DNA from: Prunus persica
Lineage: Eukaryota; Streptophyta; Magnoliopsida; Rosales; Rosaceae
Direction of reading: 5' to 3'
Assembly: GCF_000346465.2 (NCBI RefSeq)
Contig: NC_034012.1
Location: 15,134,797-15,198,796, forward strand
Length of the DNA stretch: 64,000 bases
In this document: piece by piece, positions 11,374 to 23,184 of the stretch
Numbering within the stretch: the first letter of the stretch is position 1
Layout: each line of letters begins with the position of its first letter
Notes under the pieces: generated by a model
What the model was told of the DNA's origin: nothing
The model's input: the letters and a program-made list of their open reading frames with translations, nothing else
Databases searched by the model: none
Made by a program: the position numbers and the translations under genes

Positions 11374-13460
11374 CCTTAACTTCGTATGCTTTAGTTACTA
11401 GAGCATATTTGATGGAAGCAACTCATAAATGGGATCATTCTATTTTGATATATGTGATTTTCATAGAGAATGTTGTAAACACAATAAAGTAAATAAGGCC
11501 CATGCAAGGACTGCAGGTTCGCATCTTATATTGAAATAGCAAACAAAAGGCTTAAAGTGCATGCTTATATTAAGCATAGTAATTGTCATTCAAAACTTTT
11601 CACAGTTTTGCCCTCTACGTGCCAAAAGTGTTTGGGGGCTTTTGGTGAACACTGCGATGCCCCAAGTTTTTTATAGACTATATTTTAACTGCGATGTGTT
11701 GATTGCTGGTCAAGAAATGCCAGATTGGGCTCAATACTGGCATTTACTTTTGATGTGTTTAGGCATGCCACTTCCTGTGTTTTACTCTTCTATTAGGAAG
11801 AGGTGATAAGTAGTTAAGTGATGTGATGATTGTATTGTGCTAGTTAATCTCAACCTCTAACCAAAGTCAGTGTACTCCAAATGGGGAATCTGGCTTGGAT
11901 AGGTTTTTTTCTATGCCTCGATTAAGAGATTTTCAACATTTCAGTTGCAATGGAATAAAACTAGGAAGAAATAATAACTTTAAACTATCATCGAACAGAA
12001 AGTACGATATAAGTTCAAAGACAAAGGTATCCGATGGATATAGTATCGTTACAAGTAAGCAAATACTAGCATGTATGGACTTAAATACACTTAATGAAAA
12101 TGATAGAAAGTCTAGCAAGGCCCATGAGGACTTTATCGGACATAAACAACCTTCTTTGGACACCACTGTAATCTACTTGAGACAGTACAATGAGTCCAAT
12201 GAAGGATGTTAACAATATCTGCAATGCACAGATATGCTTGTAGATACGAATTTGATTTTAGATAAGTTAGAAAAAGTGACCAACTTATAAAATCATACTA
12301 AGCATTGATGTTGGTGGAGCATTAAGATTACAGACAATGGCAAGGTAATTCCAATTAGGAGTTGTTAACTGGGAATTAGACAAAGTATGTGTTTGGGAAA
12401 AGAATAGAATTCCAATTAGGAGTGGTCAACTGGGAACTCAAAGAGTAAGAGAGGATTTGATTCAAGTCTTGACTTTGGTATGCTATGAGACGCTTTGACA
12501 AGGTGTTTGAGTCGAGAGTATTTGAAGGTTGTTCAGATAAATTATTTTTCTTGAGAGAGATTTGTTGTCCCTTGAATCAAATCTTTTGCTATTATTTTAT
12601 AGCCCTTTGGCTCCTTGGCTTTGCACGCTTGGCAAGAGAATGCTCCAATTATGTACCAGTTTCTTCCCTGCAGGTGAGATTGGCTGACCTATAATTTCCC
12701 TTTAATCCTCATGATTTAGCTAGCTCAAGCAAGTTGATGCAGCTAAGCCTTACAGTTCAAATCGCATTTAATACAGTTGTCTCGCCCCCCTTCAGTCGTA
12801 TGAATTTTCATTAGTTGTCAATATCAACCTTGAGTTTAAATCTAGATGTTTCGCGCTTTTAATTAGGTAAAAACAACGGTCTTTTGGGAACAAGCTAAGC
12901 TTTTCAAATAAACAAGCTTTTTGGGCTTTGTTTATTTTAATCCAAACATCTCTCTTTGGCACCAATCATGAAGTGCCACATGTTGGCGAACATCTTGATT
13001 TTCATTCAAGAAACGTATTTCATAAATTAACACTAGTTGTTTAATTTATGAGATTAGAATAAGAATAAAGTGGGCATTTTTGGGAGATTCAATCATTTAT
13101 CTATTTTTAACAATCATCTAATTTGGTTATAAACATTAATTGATTTCTATAGTCTGCATCGAATATACTTTGTCCGATGAATCCTTGTCTTTTCTAGTTG
13201 ACCCTTCATTGGTCAATATTTCTTTAAAATCTGGCACTGCCCAATGGGCTTTTGGGCCTTGAACATACACTTGTTTTGGTGTTGGCCATTTTATGTTGGT
13301 TTTGATAGTTGGGCAATTGACCATAAAATGGCCCATTGACGAGAATTGAAAGATATTGGTTAATAAAACCATGAGTAATTTGATCATAATGTTGGTTCTT
13401 ATTATTGCAACTGTAGCAACATCAATGATGACTTGGGTTGGGCCATTCCTCCAGATGGCG
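11374..13460. other. intergenic DNA, no gene recognised
   Basis: Only short ORFs without recognisable domains are present. The longest, at 11895-12212 (105 codons), shows no motif. A minus-strand ORF near 13136-13387 has a GHFMVNCP phrase that recalls a gag zinc knuckle, but the flanking frame is broken, so it is not called. Confidence 0.4.
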
Positions 13461-13468
13461 CTTCCACT

Positions 13469-13642
13469 TACGAGGAGGCTATAATGAGGAATTTAAAGTG
13501 AGGAGACTATTTGACGAGATCAATCTCACCATCAACAAATGTAAAGAAATCATGGGACTTAAACATTTTAAATGTTTTGATGGTGGGATTGGCCTCCTTA
13601 AATAGCCTCCTCACTTTAAACTCCTCATTGTAGCCTCTTCCC
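13469..13642. mobile_element. foldback MITE (174 bp) with 8-bp TSD
   Basis: The two halves are inverted copies over roughly 65 bp (left GAGGCTATAATGAGGAATTT, right AAACTCCTCATTGTAGCCTC), continuing inwards to a shared CACCATCA block. Direct repeats CTTCCACT flank it (13461-13468 and 13643-13650). The 8-bp duplication suggests a hAT-derived MITE. No coding capacity. Confidence 0.75.
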
Positions 13643-13650
13643 CTTCCACT

Positions 13651-14994
13651 AATGTCATATGGGCTGTCAAGTATAGCTTTGTTGTCAATGATACTCTAGG
13701 TGAACTAATTCTTTGGTTTTTCAACGATATTCTCGCTCTGTAATGTTCTTTTGTCAAATTCAATGTGTGAGAAATACTATTTATGTTAGTTATTTGATTA
13801 TCAATCTAAATTACGTATTTTATGTAACATTTCGGCAATGGTCAAACCTGATTAATAGTCCAAGTTCAAAGTGTGACAAATTAGCATTTATCTACATCAC
13901 GTTTTTTGAGATATAGCTACATATGATCGAAGATGTTGTTGTTTCTGCAGACTTTAACTTTGCTGCAGGAGAAAATGACCTAGCTTGGGTACACAAAAAA
14001 GATTTTGACACGTGTAATGTCACGCATCCCACGTATGAGTTCAGAGAATTAATTGAACTTAGATTTCTATCAGCCAACGTACATTTCATTTCACCAGTAG
14101 CTTAGTCTGGGACTGCTCTAAATGCCGACAGATAGTCCTTTACCTCGCTCTCTCATCAACTGTTTCTCAAAGTCCAAGCCCAAGTGCTGCTCAAGCTGCA
14201 AGAATTCTATAACTTTCACGACACAAAGACAAAAGGGGAATTTCATGTATAAAATATTAATAAATTCATGACAGGTGGTTGATTTTGGGGTTTTTACTTC
14301 TCCAATTCGATTAATCAGGTTTTTTTTCTTTAGATTCGATCACAACTTTCATTTTGGATTTACCTTGAATTTTCAACTAGTATTAATCTTTATTATAACA
14401 TTTTTAGTAGTTAAAATGGAAAAAAAAGTCTTAGATTAGTATTATTTAATCTCAAATTTCTTCGACGAAATTTTTGAATGCATGCAATGTCAGTACAGTT
14501 ATTTGGTCATGCATAAGGTCATCTTGATGACCTAATGAGATTGCCTCATGACCTTCTAAGTCCAAACCGTGTCCCTTAAGGTCATCTTGGGCAATTATTA
14601 ACTCGATGCATGTGGGGTTAGGTTGCAATATGCCACTTCAATAATTCACACTTATAAGTCATGAGTAAGAAAGATCGCAGAAATGAGTCATAAGCAAAGC
14701 ATTCTGATTGCTTATGACTTGTAGCTAGTGTGAAACGCGGTATGTATACTTTGAACCCAGAAAAAGTGGATCGCCAGCTCCATGAACAAAACTCACATGT
14801 GGTTACTTGCGATGTTAGAATGGTGGAAATCATTCAAAAAAAAAAAAAAAGGAAAAAGAAGAAGAAGAAGAAGGATCGTTGACATCAAAGAGATTCAATA
14901 AATATTTATATATACTTCTTCATCTTCTTCTCTATAGGATTGCTACAGAACGAAATCATTTATACTCAGAGCCACTTGTTGTGCAGGGCGCAAT
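13651..14994. other. intergenic DNA and leader of the first HMA gene
   Basis: No protein gene is evident. There is an imperfect hairpin near 14684-14727 and repeated GGTCATCTTG motifs near 14515-14590. A TATA-like TTTATATATA lies near 14905, about 90 bp before the HMA start. Confidence 0.4.
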
Positions 14995-15680
14995 ATGATG
15001 GTAAGTATAATCAGTCCAAACAAAATTATAAGGACGGTAGGCCATGCATACGTACAATTCTCAACTGTTAATATATATGTCTTTTATTACGTGTCTTACA
15101 TACACCAATGATTGTCAACTTCTTTAATTTCTATAATTCTTCTTTTTTTTGTACGTACATATGATATGTAAAAAAGTTGATGATTTTCTAAATGAAAAGA
15201 GAAACTCAAAAAAGTTCTCGAATCTGATCTTTTTGTTTTCTCCATATAAAAGATTGATTATTTTGATTTTACACATGAATCGAAAGACTTGTATGTACCT
15301 TTCAATATCAAATTTGGATATGTGAACGCTAATTTAGTTTTCAAAGAAAAGGGTAAAAGAAAACAAGTTCTATTGTACGAGGAGAAGTACTTCCGCAAAG
15401 CCAAATGAACATGTTATATGTGACATGCTTTTTTGAATGAATTGCACAGCAAAAAATTGTCATTGAGGTGCAGATGAGAAGCAGAAAACATCGTGCCAAG
15501 GCCATGAAGATAGCTGCTGTAGCTGATGGTGTTAATTCAGTGGCTTTCAACGAGGAAAAGAAAGATCAGATGGTGATCATTGGAGATGGAGTTGATGCAG
15601 CTAGCTTAGCTCTGTGTTTGAGGAAGAAGGTTGGCCATGCCAACTTAGTGAAGGTGGAAGAAGTAGTGGAAGATACATGA
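14995..15680 (+). CDS. HMA-domain protein lacking the metal-binding CxxC
   Basis: Exons 14995-15000 (ATGATG) and 15450-15680 join in phase 0 across a GTAAGT...CACAG intron, giving 78 residues that form a single heavy-metal-associated (ferredoxin-like) domain. The start QKIVIEVQ, the central VIIGDGVDA and the C-terminal LRKKVGHANLVKVEEV match small plant HMA proteins of the HIPP/HPP type, which bind copper or other metals or act as chaperones. Two things are odd. The usual CxxC loop reads MRSRKH, with no cysteine, so classic metal binding is unlikely. The protein ends VEEVVEDT, without a CaaX isoprenylation box. Compared with the paralogue at 24.7 kb the second intron is absent. I chose the two-exon model because that paralogue has the same tiny first exon. 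Confidence 0.8.
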
Positions 15681-16562
15681 GAAAGTGAGAAGGAGAAACC
15701 ATGCCAATCGGATCTGCATGGATACAAACTTACCATCGATTCATCGTGTTCATGTATCATCCTGGTAGTGGTGATCATAATAAGTTTATGCATGATGCAT
15801 GCAAAACGGTTTCTGGTTAATCTGGCGTTGACTTTGTGTAGATCTTCAATTGTTGCCCGTTCTCATATACTTACTGAATTTTTTTTTTTCAGTGATTGTA
15901 TGATATATCAGATAAATTTATGAAATATGACGTCAAGGGCGTCCCATCAATTAGGCGGATGATGTGTCACAATTTTTTTCTTTCCAATTGCTGAGTACCG
16001 ACCGGTTCTATACAATTCACATGTTTATGTATCTCTGGTCTTGTGTTAGAAATTACATGTTTAGAAAAGATCCCCGAAATTTCAAATTTTTTTTAGGAGT
16101 TCAAAAATTGTTTTTCAACAAATAACACATGTGCTAACTTGACTTAACGGAAACTTTAACAGAGTTAAGCGTATGTGAGATATTGCAACATTTTACATAG
16201 TTCAGGTGGTTAATAGTAAAAATTAAAAGTATAGGTGGTAATCATGCACATGCCTAAAAGTTCAGGTGTATTTATGCAGATTTTCCAAAATCGTAATGTA
16301 GTGTATAGAAAATGTAATAACACATACTATTTACCTAATGCAACATATAATCATACAATCACACTAAAATATACTAAACTACAGATGCAATTGTGAGTTA
16401 ACTTGTACATCTATATAGAATTTATATTTATTTTGGTATACATGGTTGGGGCGGAATGGGGATGGAGTAGGGAGTGCCATCCTCATCCGGCCTCGGGGCT
16501 CATAGAGATAGCGGGGCAATAAAATTTAGCATAATGATGAAACATCATCCTTGAGGCAATGT
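15681..16562. other. 3' flank and intergenic DNA
   Basis: This stretch holds the HMA 3' untranslated region and then AT-rich DNA. No gene or bounded element is recognised. Confidence 0.4.
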
Positions 16563-16571
16563 TTATTTATA

Positions 16572-17322
16572 GGCTAAATTGTAGCAATAGTCCTTCAAAT
16601 AAGACCAAACTTTACTTTTCGTCCCTCATCTCTCAAAATTGTTACGGTCATCCTTCAATTCCACCTCGTGTTGCGTTATTGGTCTTTTCGTCAACGGTTT
16701 TAAATTTTATGTTAAAATTAAAGGCAAATTGGGAAATCTCATATAAAATATTTATTAGATAAATAAACTCATTAAAGAATCAAACCAGTCTCTCCATTTG
16801 AGCATGTGGGGAAGGAGGGTTTGATGATTGGGGAAGTTGATTTTAGCAGCAAGTTGATTTTTGGAGAGGATAAAGAGCTCTTCAGCCACCCAAAATTGAG
16901 CTGATGCATTTTACTATGTCCAGATAAAATCCATCATGGTTTTGGAGGGGAAGTGGTTGACATACCAGAGGAGGCTTGGAATTTATCACCAGAAGGTGCT
17001 GGAGGCTTTGAGCCATCTGGGATGGTTTGGGTTGCTGGGTCGGTGAGGTAGATGGATGGGCAGATTTGGGGGGAAGAGAATGACATGCAGTTGGGTTTAG
17101 GTAGAAGGAGCTGGTGGCTAGGTAAAAGTCTTATTTACTTCTAAAATATCTATCATGTGACTGATATGTGATCAATTTTAACGGAAAAACAAACAGAATT
17201 GACGGAAAGGACTAATGGTGCAACGCGATATTTTTTTGAAGGATGACCATAACAATTTTGCAACATGAGGAACGAAAAGTAAAATCGGGTCATAGTCAAA
17301 GGAGTATTGCTGCAATTTAGCG
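16572..17322. mobile_element. non-autonomous MULE (751 bp), long TIRs and 9-bp TSD
   Basis: The ends are inverted over about 115 bp (left GGCTAAATTGTAGCAATA, right inverted CGCTAAATTGCAGCAATA), including a shared block read as TTTACTTTTCGT and a TCATCCTTCAA block. A perfect 9-bp target duplication TTATTTATA lies at 16563-16571 and 17323-17331. Long TIRs plus a 9-bp duplication are the hallmark of Mutator-like elements. The inside (about 16770-17120) is more GC-rich than the TIRs and may be captured DNA, but I recognise no protein in it. Confidence 0.87.
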
Positions 17323-17331
17323 TTATTTATA

Positions 17332-18075
17332 ATTTAGTCATAGAGAAAGGCATGAAAAAAACTTTAATTTATTTTCTACAAGAGTTGTTCTCATATGATA
17401 AGAATTCTATACCATAAGACTTTCTATATAAATATAGAGTAGCGTTATCGTCATCCCCATTTTCTATTTCCCACGTTCCCTACATTAATTTTTGTATATA
17501 AAACAAAAGTGGAGTTGATTTTGGTTATGGGTAATTGTAGGAATTGAAGATAGTTCAGCTCAATTGTCTTAATCTTGGCGAATCTTCAAAAAAGTTCTAT
17601 GTTTTCACCTCTAAGAATTCAAACCCACGATTAATTATAGTGTAGTATGTTCATAAGTAGATATTTATTGACACTATTCCTTAAAGAGGGAAATATCAAC
17701 TTTATCACCCACTCATATTATAAACTGTGTACAATTTATACAACCCAACTGTACTCCAGTATCATTTTACAATTTCTCCGAACCCCCACTGCTCAAGATT
17801 CACAGAGATGAGTTTCCTTAACACTTTTTTTTAAAGTTAGAATTCTAGGAGTGCACTGGTTAAAAAAATAAAAAATAAATTGTGGCAGAGTGCATGAACA
17901 GCTTCCAAATTAAATGAGTCAATTTTTATATGGCAACTAGTCACGATAGATCTTTAATTTAGATTTCCTTTTTCTTAAATTCTATCTCCTAATGACTAAT
18001 TAATGAAACCTGAACAATATGAATGAGCCTGGCTCGAACAGACCTTCTTTTTTAATAAAGTCGTACTCAGTTGAT
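17332..18075. other. intergenic DNA, nothing recognised
   Basis: AT-rich, with no ORF of note and no bounded repeat. Confidence 0.4.
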
Positions 18076-18080
18076 ATATA

Positions 18081-18542
18081 TGTTGGGAAAGATTGCGAAA
18101 AAATCAAAGAGCCAATAAATAAATATGGCATTCCCAGGATCTGACTTCTCCCAGCCTTGTGTAAATAAAATGGACAAAATTAACACTCTAACTTCCACTA
18201 AGAAAAATAATGGGAATACAAAAATAATCTCACCAAACACCGGTGGCTAAACTCTCTCTTGGTTTTTCTCTCAAGAGGATTTTCTCTCTCACACAAGTGA
18301 GGTTTTCTTATCTCTCAAAACTCTCTATGTTTTGGTTTTCTAAAAAGGATGATTTGAACTGAAGAAAGGCAGCTACTTTTATAGCCAATGTTCCTGACAA
18401 ATTGGTGGCCTTGAATGCGAGAGAGTTTTTCTCATTTTCTCTTCCGTTCGTTTTCTTCAAATTTTCCCGTCCTTTCTTTTATTTTATTTTAATATTTATT
18501 TTCCTTCTTTTTCTCTCCTCCACTAACGAGGGAAACCCATCA
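18081..18542 (-). repeat. copia 3' LTR
   Basis: This is the 3' LTR in element orientation. It is identical to the other copy apart from three substitutions (for example ATTCCC against ACTCCC). Confidence 0.95.
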
Positions 18543-18556
18543 ATCTCCCCCTCCCG
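18543..18556 (-). other. copia polypurine tract
   Basis: On the minus strand this reads GGGAGGGGGAGAT, directly next to the 3' LTR. It is the usual site for plus-strand DNA priming. Confidence 0.8.
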
Positions 18557-18558
18557 AC

Positions 18559-21500
18559 TTAGGTGGAGGGCTCCAGCAGTCCAGCTGCTCTTCTGCAAAA
18601 TTCGTACTTGTCCTTAGGTAAGGACTTGGTCATCATATCTGAACTATTGTCATCAGTATGGATTTTCTCAAGCTGTAATTGCTTTGACTCCAACACATCA
18701 CGTATCCAGTGATATTGTACATCAATGTGCTTCGACCTCGAGTGAAAACTCGGATTCTTGCTCAAGTGGATCGCACTCTTACTATCGCAATGCAAAATGT
18801 ATTTGTGTTGCTCTTGCCCTAATTCTTGTAGGAATCGCTTCATCCAGAGCATTTCTTTGCATGCTTCAGTAGCTGCAATAAACTCTGCCTCTGTAGTTGA
18901 TAGAGCAACACATTTTTGTAACTTTGATTGCCATGAAACTGCTCCCCCTGAAAATGTAATCAGGTATCCTGAAGTAGATTTTCTGGAATCAAGATCTCCT
19001 GCCATGTCTGCATCTGTGTAGCCAATCAATTCAGGTTTTCCACCTCCAAAGCACAAACTCATTTTGGAAGTATCCCTGAGATATCTGAGAATCCACTTCA
19101 CAGCATTCCAATGCTCTCTGCCTGGTTTAGACAGGAATCTGCTTACAACGCCAACTGCGTGTGTTATGTCTGGCCTCGTGCAAATCATTGCATACATCAG
19201 ACTACCAACAGCTGAGGAATATGGCACCATTGCCATGTTTTCTTTTTCTTTCTCACATGTGGGACTCTGCTTTGAACTAAGCTTGAAGTGACTAGGAAAT
19301 GGAGTAGAAACTGGTTTTGCTTTATCCATGTTAAACCGCTTTAGTACCTTCTCGATATAACTTTCTTGTGATAACCTCAACTTCCGATTTTTTCTATCAC
19401 GGGATATACTCATACCGAGGATTCGTTTTGCGGGTCCTAAGTCTTTCATAGCAAAAGACTTGCTCAACTCTTTCTTCAGCTTGCTAATCTTGTCACTGTT
19501 TTGTCCTACGATCAACATGTCATCGACATAGAGAAGAAGTATGATGAATTCACCATCATCAAATCTTTTCACAAATACACAATGGTCTGAAGTAGTCCTT
19601 CGATATCTGTGGTCAATCATGAAGGAATCAAACTTCTTGTACCATTGTCGAGGTGCCTGCTTGAGTCCATATAAGCTCTTCTTCAGCCGACATACCAAAT
19701 CTTCTTTTCCTTTGACTTTGAATCCTTCTGGTTGCTCCATGTATATTTCTTCTTCAAGATCTCCGTGAAGAAAAGCTGTCTTCACATCTAGCTGTTCGAT
19801 CTCGAGATTCAGGCTTGCAGCCAAACCGAGTGCAACCCGTATGGATGACATCTTCACTACGGGTGAGAAAATCTCTTCAAAGTCAATTCCTTTCTTCTGA
19901 CTGAAACCTTTCACAACTAGCCTTGCCTTAAACCTGGGCTTAGAGTTGTTTTCTTCCGTCTTCAGTCGATACACCCATTTGTTCTTGAGTGCTCTTCTAC
20001 CTTTTGGTAGGTTCACTAGATCATATGTGTGGTTCTCATGCAGAGATTGCATCTCTTCATGCATGGCTTTCAACCACTCATCTTGTTGATCATGAGTCAA
20101 TGCTTCTTTATAGCATTCTGGTTCTCCCCCGTCTGTTAGGAGAACGTAATCATCTGGAGAATACCTACTCGGAGGTCTCCGTACCCTGGTCGATCTTCTT
20201 GGTTGGAATTCGAGCGCTGGCTGTTCATCGGCTTGTGCTTCTAGCCCTTCATCCGCTGCATCATCTATTATACCATCAGTTGTATGACCATCACTCATGT
20301 CACCGTCAACTGGTTCATTTATAATAGGATCACTAGCTAGATCATCAGTATCATTGGATTCATCTCGCTCGTCATTGTGCTCCAATGGGGAAGGAACTGG
20401 ATCTAAGTTAGTTGGATATTCTCTAGGATTATTAGGTTTATCACCTCTTCGAATGTCTTCAATGTTTTGATCTTCAAAGAAGACAACATCTCTACTTCTA
20501 ATAATCTTTCTAGCTACAGGATCCCATAACCTGTAACCGAATTCTTCATTCCCATATCCCACGAAGATACATTCTTTCGACTTTGCGTCGAGCTTGGATC
20601 TCTCGTTTTTAGGAACATGAACAAAAGCTCTACAACCAAAAACTTTCAGATGATTGTAAGAAACGTCTTTTCCCGACCAGAACTTGTTCGGGACATCACC
20701 ATTTAAAGGTGCTGAAGGAGAAAGGTTGATTAGATCAACCGCAGTCATCAGGGCTTCACCCCAAAAACTTTTGGGCAGCTTTGCATGAGATAACATTGTT
20801 CTTATTCTTTCAACAATTGTTCTGTTCATCCTCTCAGCTATGCCATTATGCTGAGGAGTCTTCGGAACAGATCTTTCATGCCTGATTCCATTACTTCTAC
20901 AGTAGTTTCTAAATGCCCCCATATATTCTCCTCCGTTATCGGTGCGAATACATTTGAAGCTTCTACCAGTCTCTCGTTCAACGCTAGCATGAAACTGCTT
21001 GAACACTTCATACACTTGATCTTTTGTTCTAAGTGCGTAAGCCCATACCTTCCTGGAATGATCGTCAATGAAGGTAACAAAATATCTTGCACCACCAAGA
21101 GTACTAGTGGTCATAGGACCACAAACATCCGAGTACACAACATCCAATACATTGGGTTTTCTTTGTGCATGACCATGTTGAAACGAAGCTCTATGCTGCT
21201 TTCCAGCCAAGCAATGCGTGCATGATTTTAGAGGCATGCCTTTCTTCATCCCAGTCAGTGCCTCTCTTTTGGCTAGAATTTGCAGCCCTTTCTCGCTCAT
21301 GTGACCGAGCCGTTTATGCCATAGCTCGATTGAGTCTTCTGCGAGAGCATTTACGTACCCATTACTGACTTTTGCATGTGTCATGTATAGGGTGTTCTCC
21401 TTCTTCCCTCGTGCTAGGACAAGAGAGTTCTTGCTGAGTTTCCATTTTCCTTCAGCAAAGACATTGGTGTATCCTTCATCGTCAAGTAATCCAGTGGAGA

Positions 21501-22615
21501 TTAGATTGAGACGCATGTCTGGAACATGTCTCACATCCTTGAGGACCAAGTGACAACTTGTGTTGGTTTCAAGGGAAATATCTCCTCTTCCCACGATCTT
21601 GGACAATTTGTCATTTCCCATCCTCACATTACCAAAATCTCCATTGGTGTAAGATGTAAAGAAGTCCCTCCGTGAGGTAACATGAAATGATGCACCAGAG
21701 TCCACTATCCAGCATGTATCTTGAGAGGAAAAGTTAATGAAACCATCACCACATAGAATAATTACCTCATTTCCACCAGAGGTAGTTGCGGTCGTGTGCC
21801 TGGCATCACTCTTTTCGTTACCTCTATCTTGCTCTCGTTTAAACAACCTGCACTCTCTCTTCATGTGGCCTATCCCGCCACAATGGTAACATTCTAGGTC
21901 CTTTCTTGTCTTGGACCTTCCTCTTGAGCCATCTCTTGACCTGCCCTTTGACTTGTCTCGTCTGTGGAATTTTCTATTGTTAGTTCTTCCACGATACTCT
22001 GAGACGAGGGCTTCTGACTCGGCTACTACACCTTGTTCTTTCCTCCTTGCTTCTTCATTGAACATGCTATCTTTAACTATGTCCAATGTAAGAACGCCTT
22101 GAGGAGCTGAATTGCTTAAGGATACTACTAGTGTATCCCAGCTATCAGGCAAAGAGCTGAGTAACATTAGTGCTTGTAACTCATCATCAATCACCATCTT
22201 CATATTCGTCAACAGGTTGATCAAACCTTGGAAGTCATTGAGATGCTCGGTAACACTTCGACCATCTCTGTACTTAAGATTTACCAACCGTCGGATAATC
22301 GATGCTTTATTTTGAGCGGTCTTCCGCTCGTACATGGACGACAATTTTGTCCATAATTTGTATGCATCCGTCTCCTGTGCCACATGGTGGAACACACTTT
22401 GATCCACCCATTGTCGGATTTGTCCGACAACTTTTCTATTCAGAATGCTCTATGCATCGTCTGACTTCCCTGTTGGTTTTTTGTCCCAGCAATTGAAGGG
22501 GCTCATACAAATCCTTGCAGTAAAGGATGTCCTCCATTCTTGGATTCCAAATGGAGTAATTGGATGCAGTCAATTTTAACATTGTTGCTGATGATGATGA
22601 CGATGACTCCTCCAT
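18559..22615 (-). pseudogene. copia gag-pol polyprotein, broken near the gag start
   Basis: From 22407 down to 18559 the frame is open for 1282 codons. It contains a gag RNA-binding region, a CCHC zinc knuckle (CYHCGGIGHMKREC, about residues 173-187), a protease DSGA site (about 236), a gag-pre-integrase HKRLGH block, a DDE integrase with RTDNGGEY, a reverse transcriptase with YVDD, and an RNase H region (YTDADMAGD, STTEAEF). The true start is the ATG at 22615 (MEESSSSSSATMLKL). Between them lie two lesions: a one-base shift in the T-run at 22477-22482, and a stop TAG at 22450-22452 where the family has Trp. The pol part looks complete, so the copy may still supply enzymes or be moved in trans. 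Confidence 0.95.
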
Positions 22616-22650
22616 CTTAAATTACACAAGAATATAATTTTTGAGCCAAA

Positions 22651-22662
22651 GCTCTGATACCA
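22651..22662 (-). other. copia primer-binding site (initiator tRNA-Met)
   Basis: On the minus strand this reads TGGTATCAGAGC, two bases downstream of the 5' LTR. It is complementary to the 3' end of plant initiator tRNA-Met. Confidence 0.93.
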
Positions 22663-22664
22663 CT

Positions 22665-23126
22665 TGTTGGGAAAGATTGCGAAAAAATCAAAGAGCCAAT
22701 AAATAAATATGGCACTCCCAGGATCTGACTTCTCCCAGCCTTGTGTAAATAGAATGGACAAAATTAACACTCTAACTTCCACTAAGAAAAATAATGGGAA
22801 TACAAAAATAATCTCACCAAACACCGGTGGCTAAACTCTCTCTTGGTTTTTCTCTCAAGAGGATTTTCTCTCTCACACAAGTGAGGTTTTCTTATCTCTC
22901 AAAACTCTCTATGTTTTGGTTTTCTAAAAAGGATGATTTGAACTGAAGAAAGGCAGCTACTTTTATAGCCAATGTTCCTGACAAATTGGTGGCCTTGAAT
23001 GCGAGAGAGTTTTTCTCATTTTCTCTTCCGTTCGTTTTCTTCAAATTTTCCCGTCCTTTCTTTTATTTTATTTTAATATTTATTTTTCTTCTTTTTCTCT
23101 CCTCCACTAACGAGGGAAACCCATCA
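22665..23126 (-). repeat. copia 5' LTR
   Basis: This is the 5' LTR in element orientation, 462 bp. Its minus strand carries a TATAAAAG-type promoter box (GGCTATAAAAGTAGC). Confidence 0.95.
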
Positions 23127-23184
23127 ATATAAAGTCGTACTATAACATGTGATGCTTCATAATATTCTAAACTATTCTTGCTTA

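Larger units (their letters stand above)
18081..23126 (-). mobile_element. Ty1/copia LTR retrotransposon (5046 bp), TNT1/Tork-like, recent insertion
   Basis: Two 462-bp LTRs (18081-18542 and 22665-23126) start TGTTGGG and end CATCA. I count three substitutions between them. A 5-bp duplication ATATA flanks the element (18076-18080 and 23127-23131). The order protease, integrase, reverse transcriptase, RNase H marks Ty1/copia. A primer-binding site for initiator tRNA-Met and a polypurine tract sit at the expected places. Transcription runs on the minus strand. The near-identity of the LTRs implies insertion within roughly the last few hundred thousand years at commonly used plant rates. The gag start region is broken. 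Confidence 0.96.

Noticed and set aside
13136..13387. Minus-strand ORF with GHFMVNCP, like a zinc knuckle
   Set aside because: Only half the knuckle is in frame and no other gag or pol motif is nearby.
15566..15793. Minus-strand ORF over the first HMA gene
   Set aside because: It is antisense to a coding exon and lacks motifs.
20838..21368. ORFs of up to 125 codons opposite the copia integrase
   Set aside because: They are antisense shadows of the pol frame, with no motif of their own.
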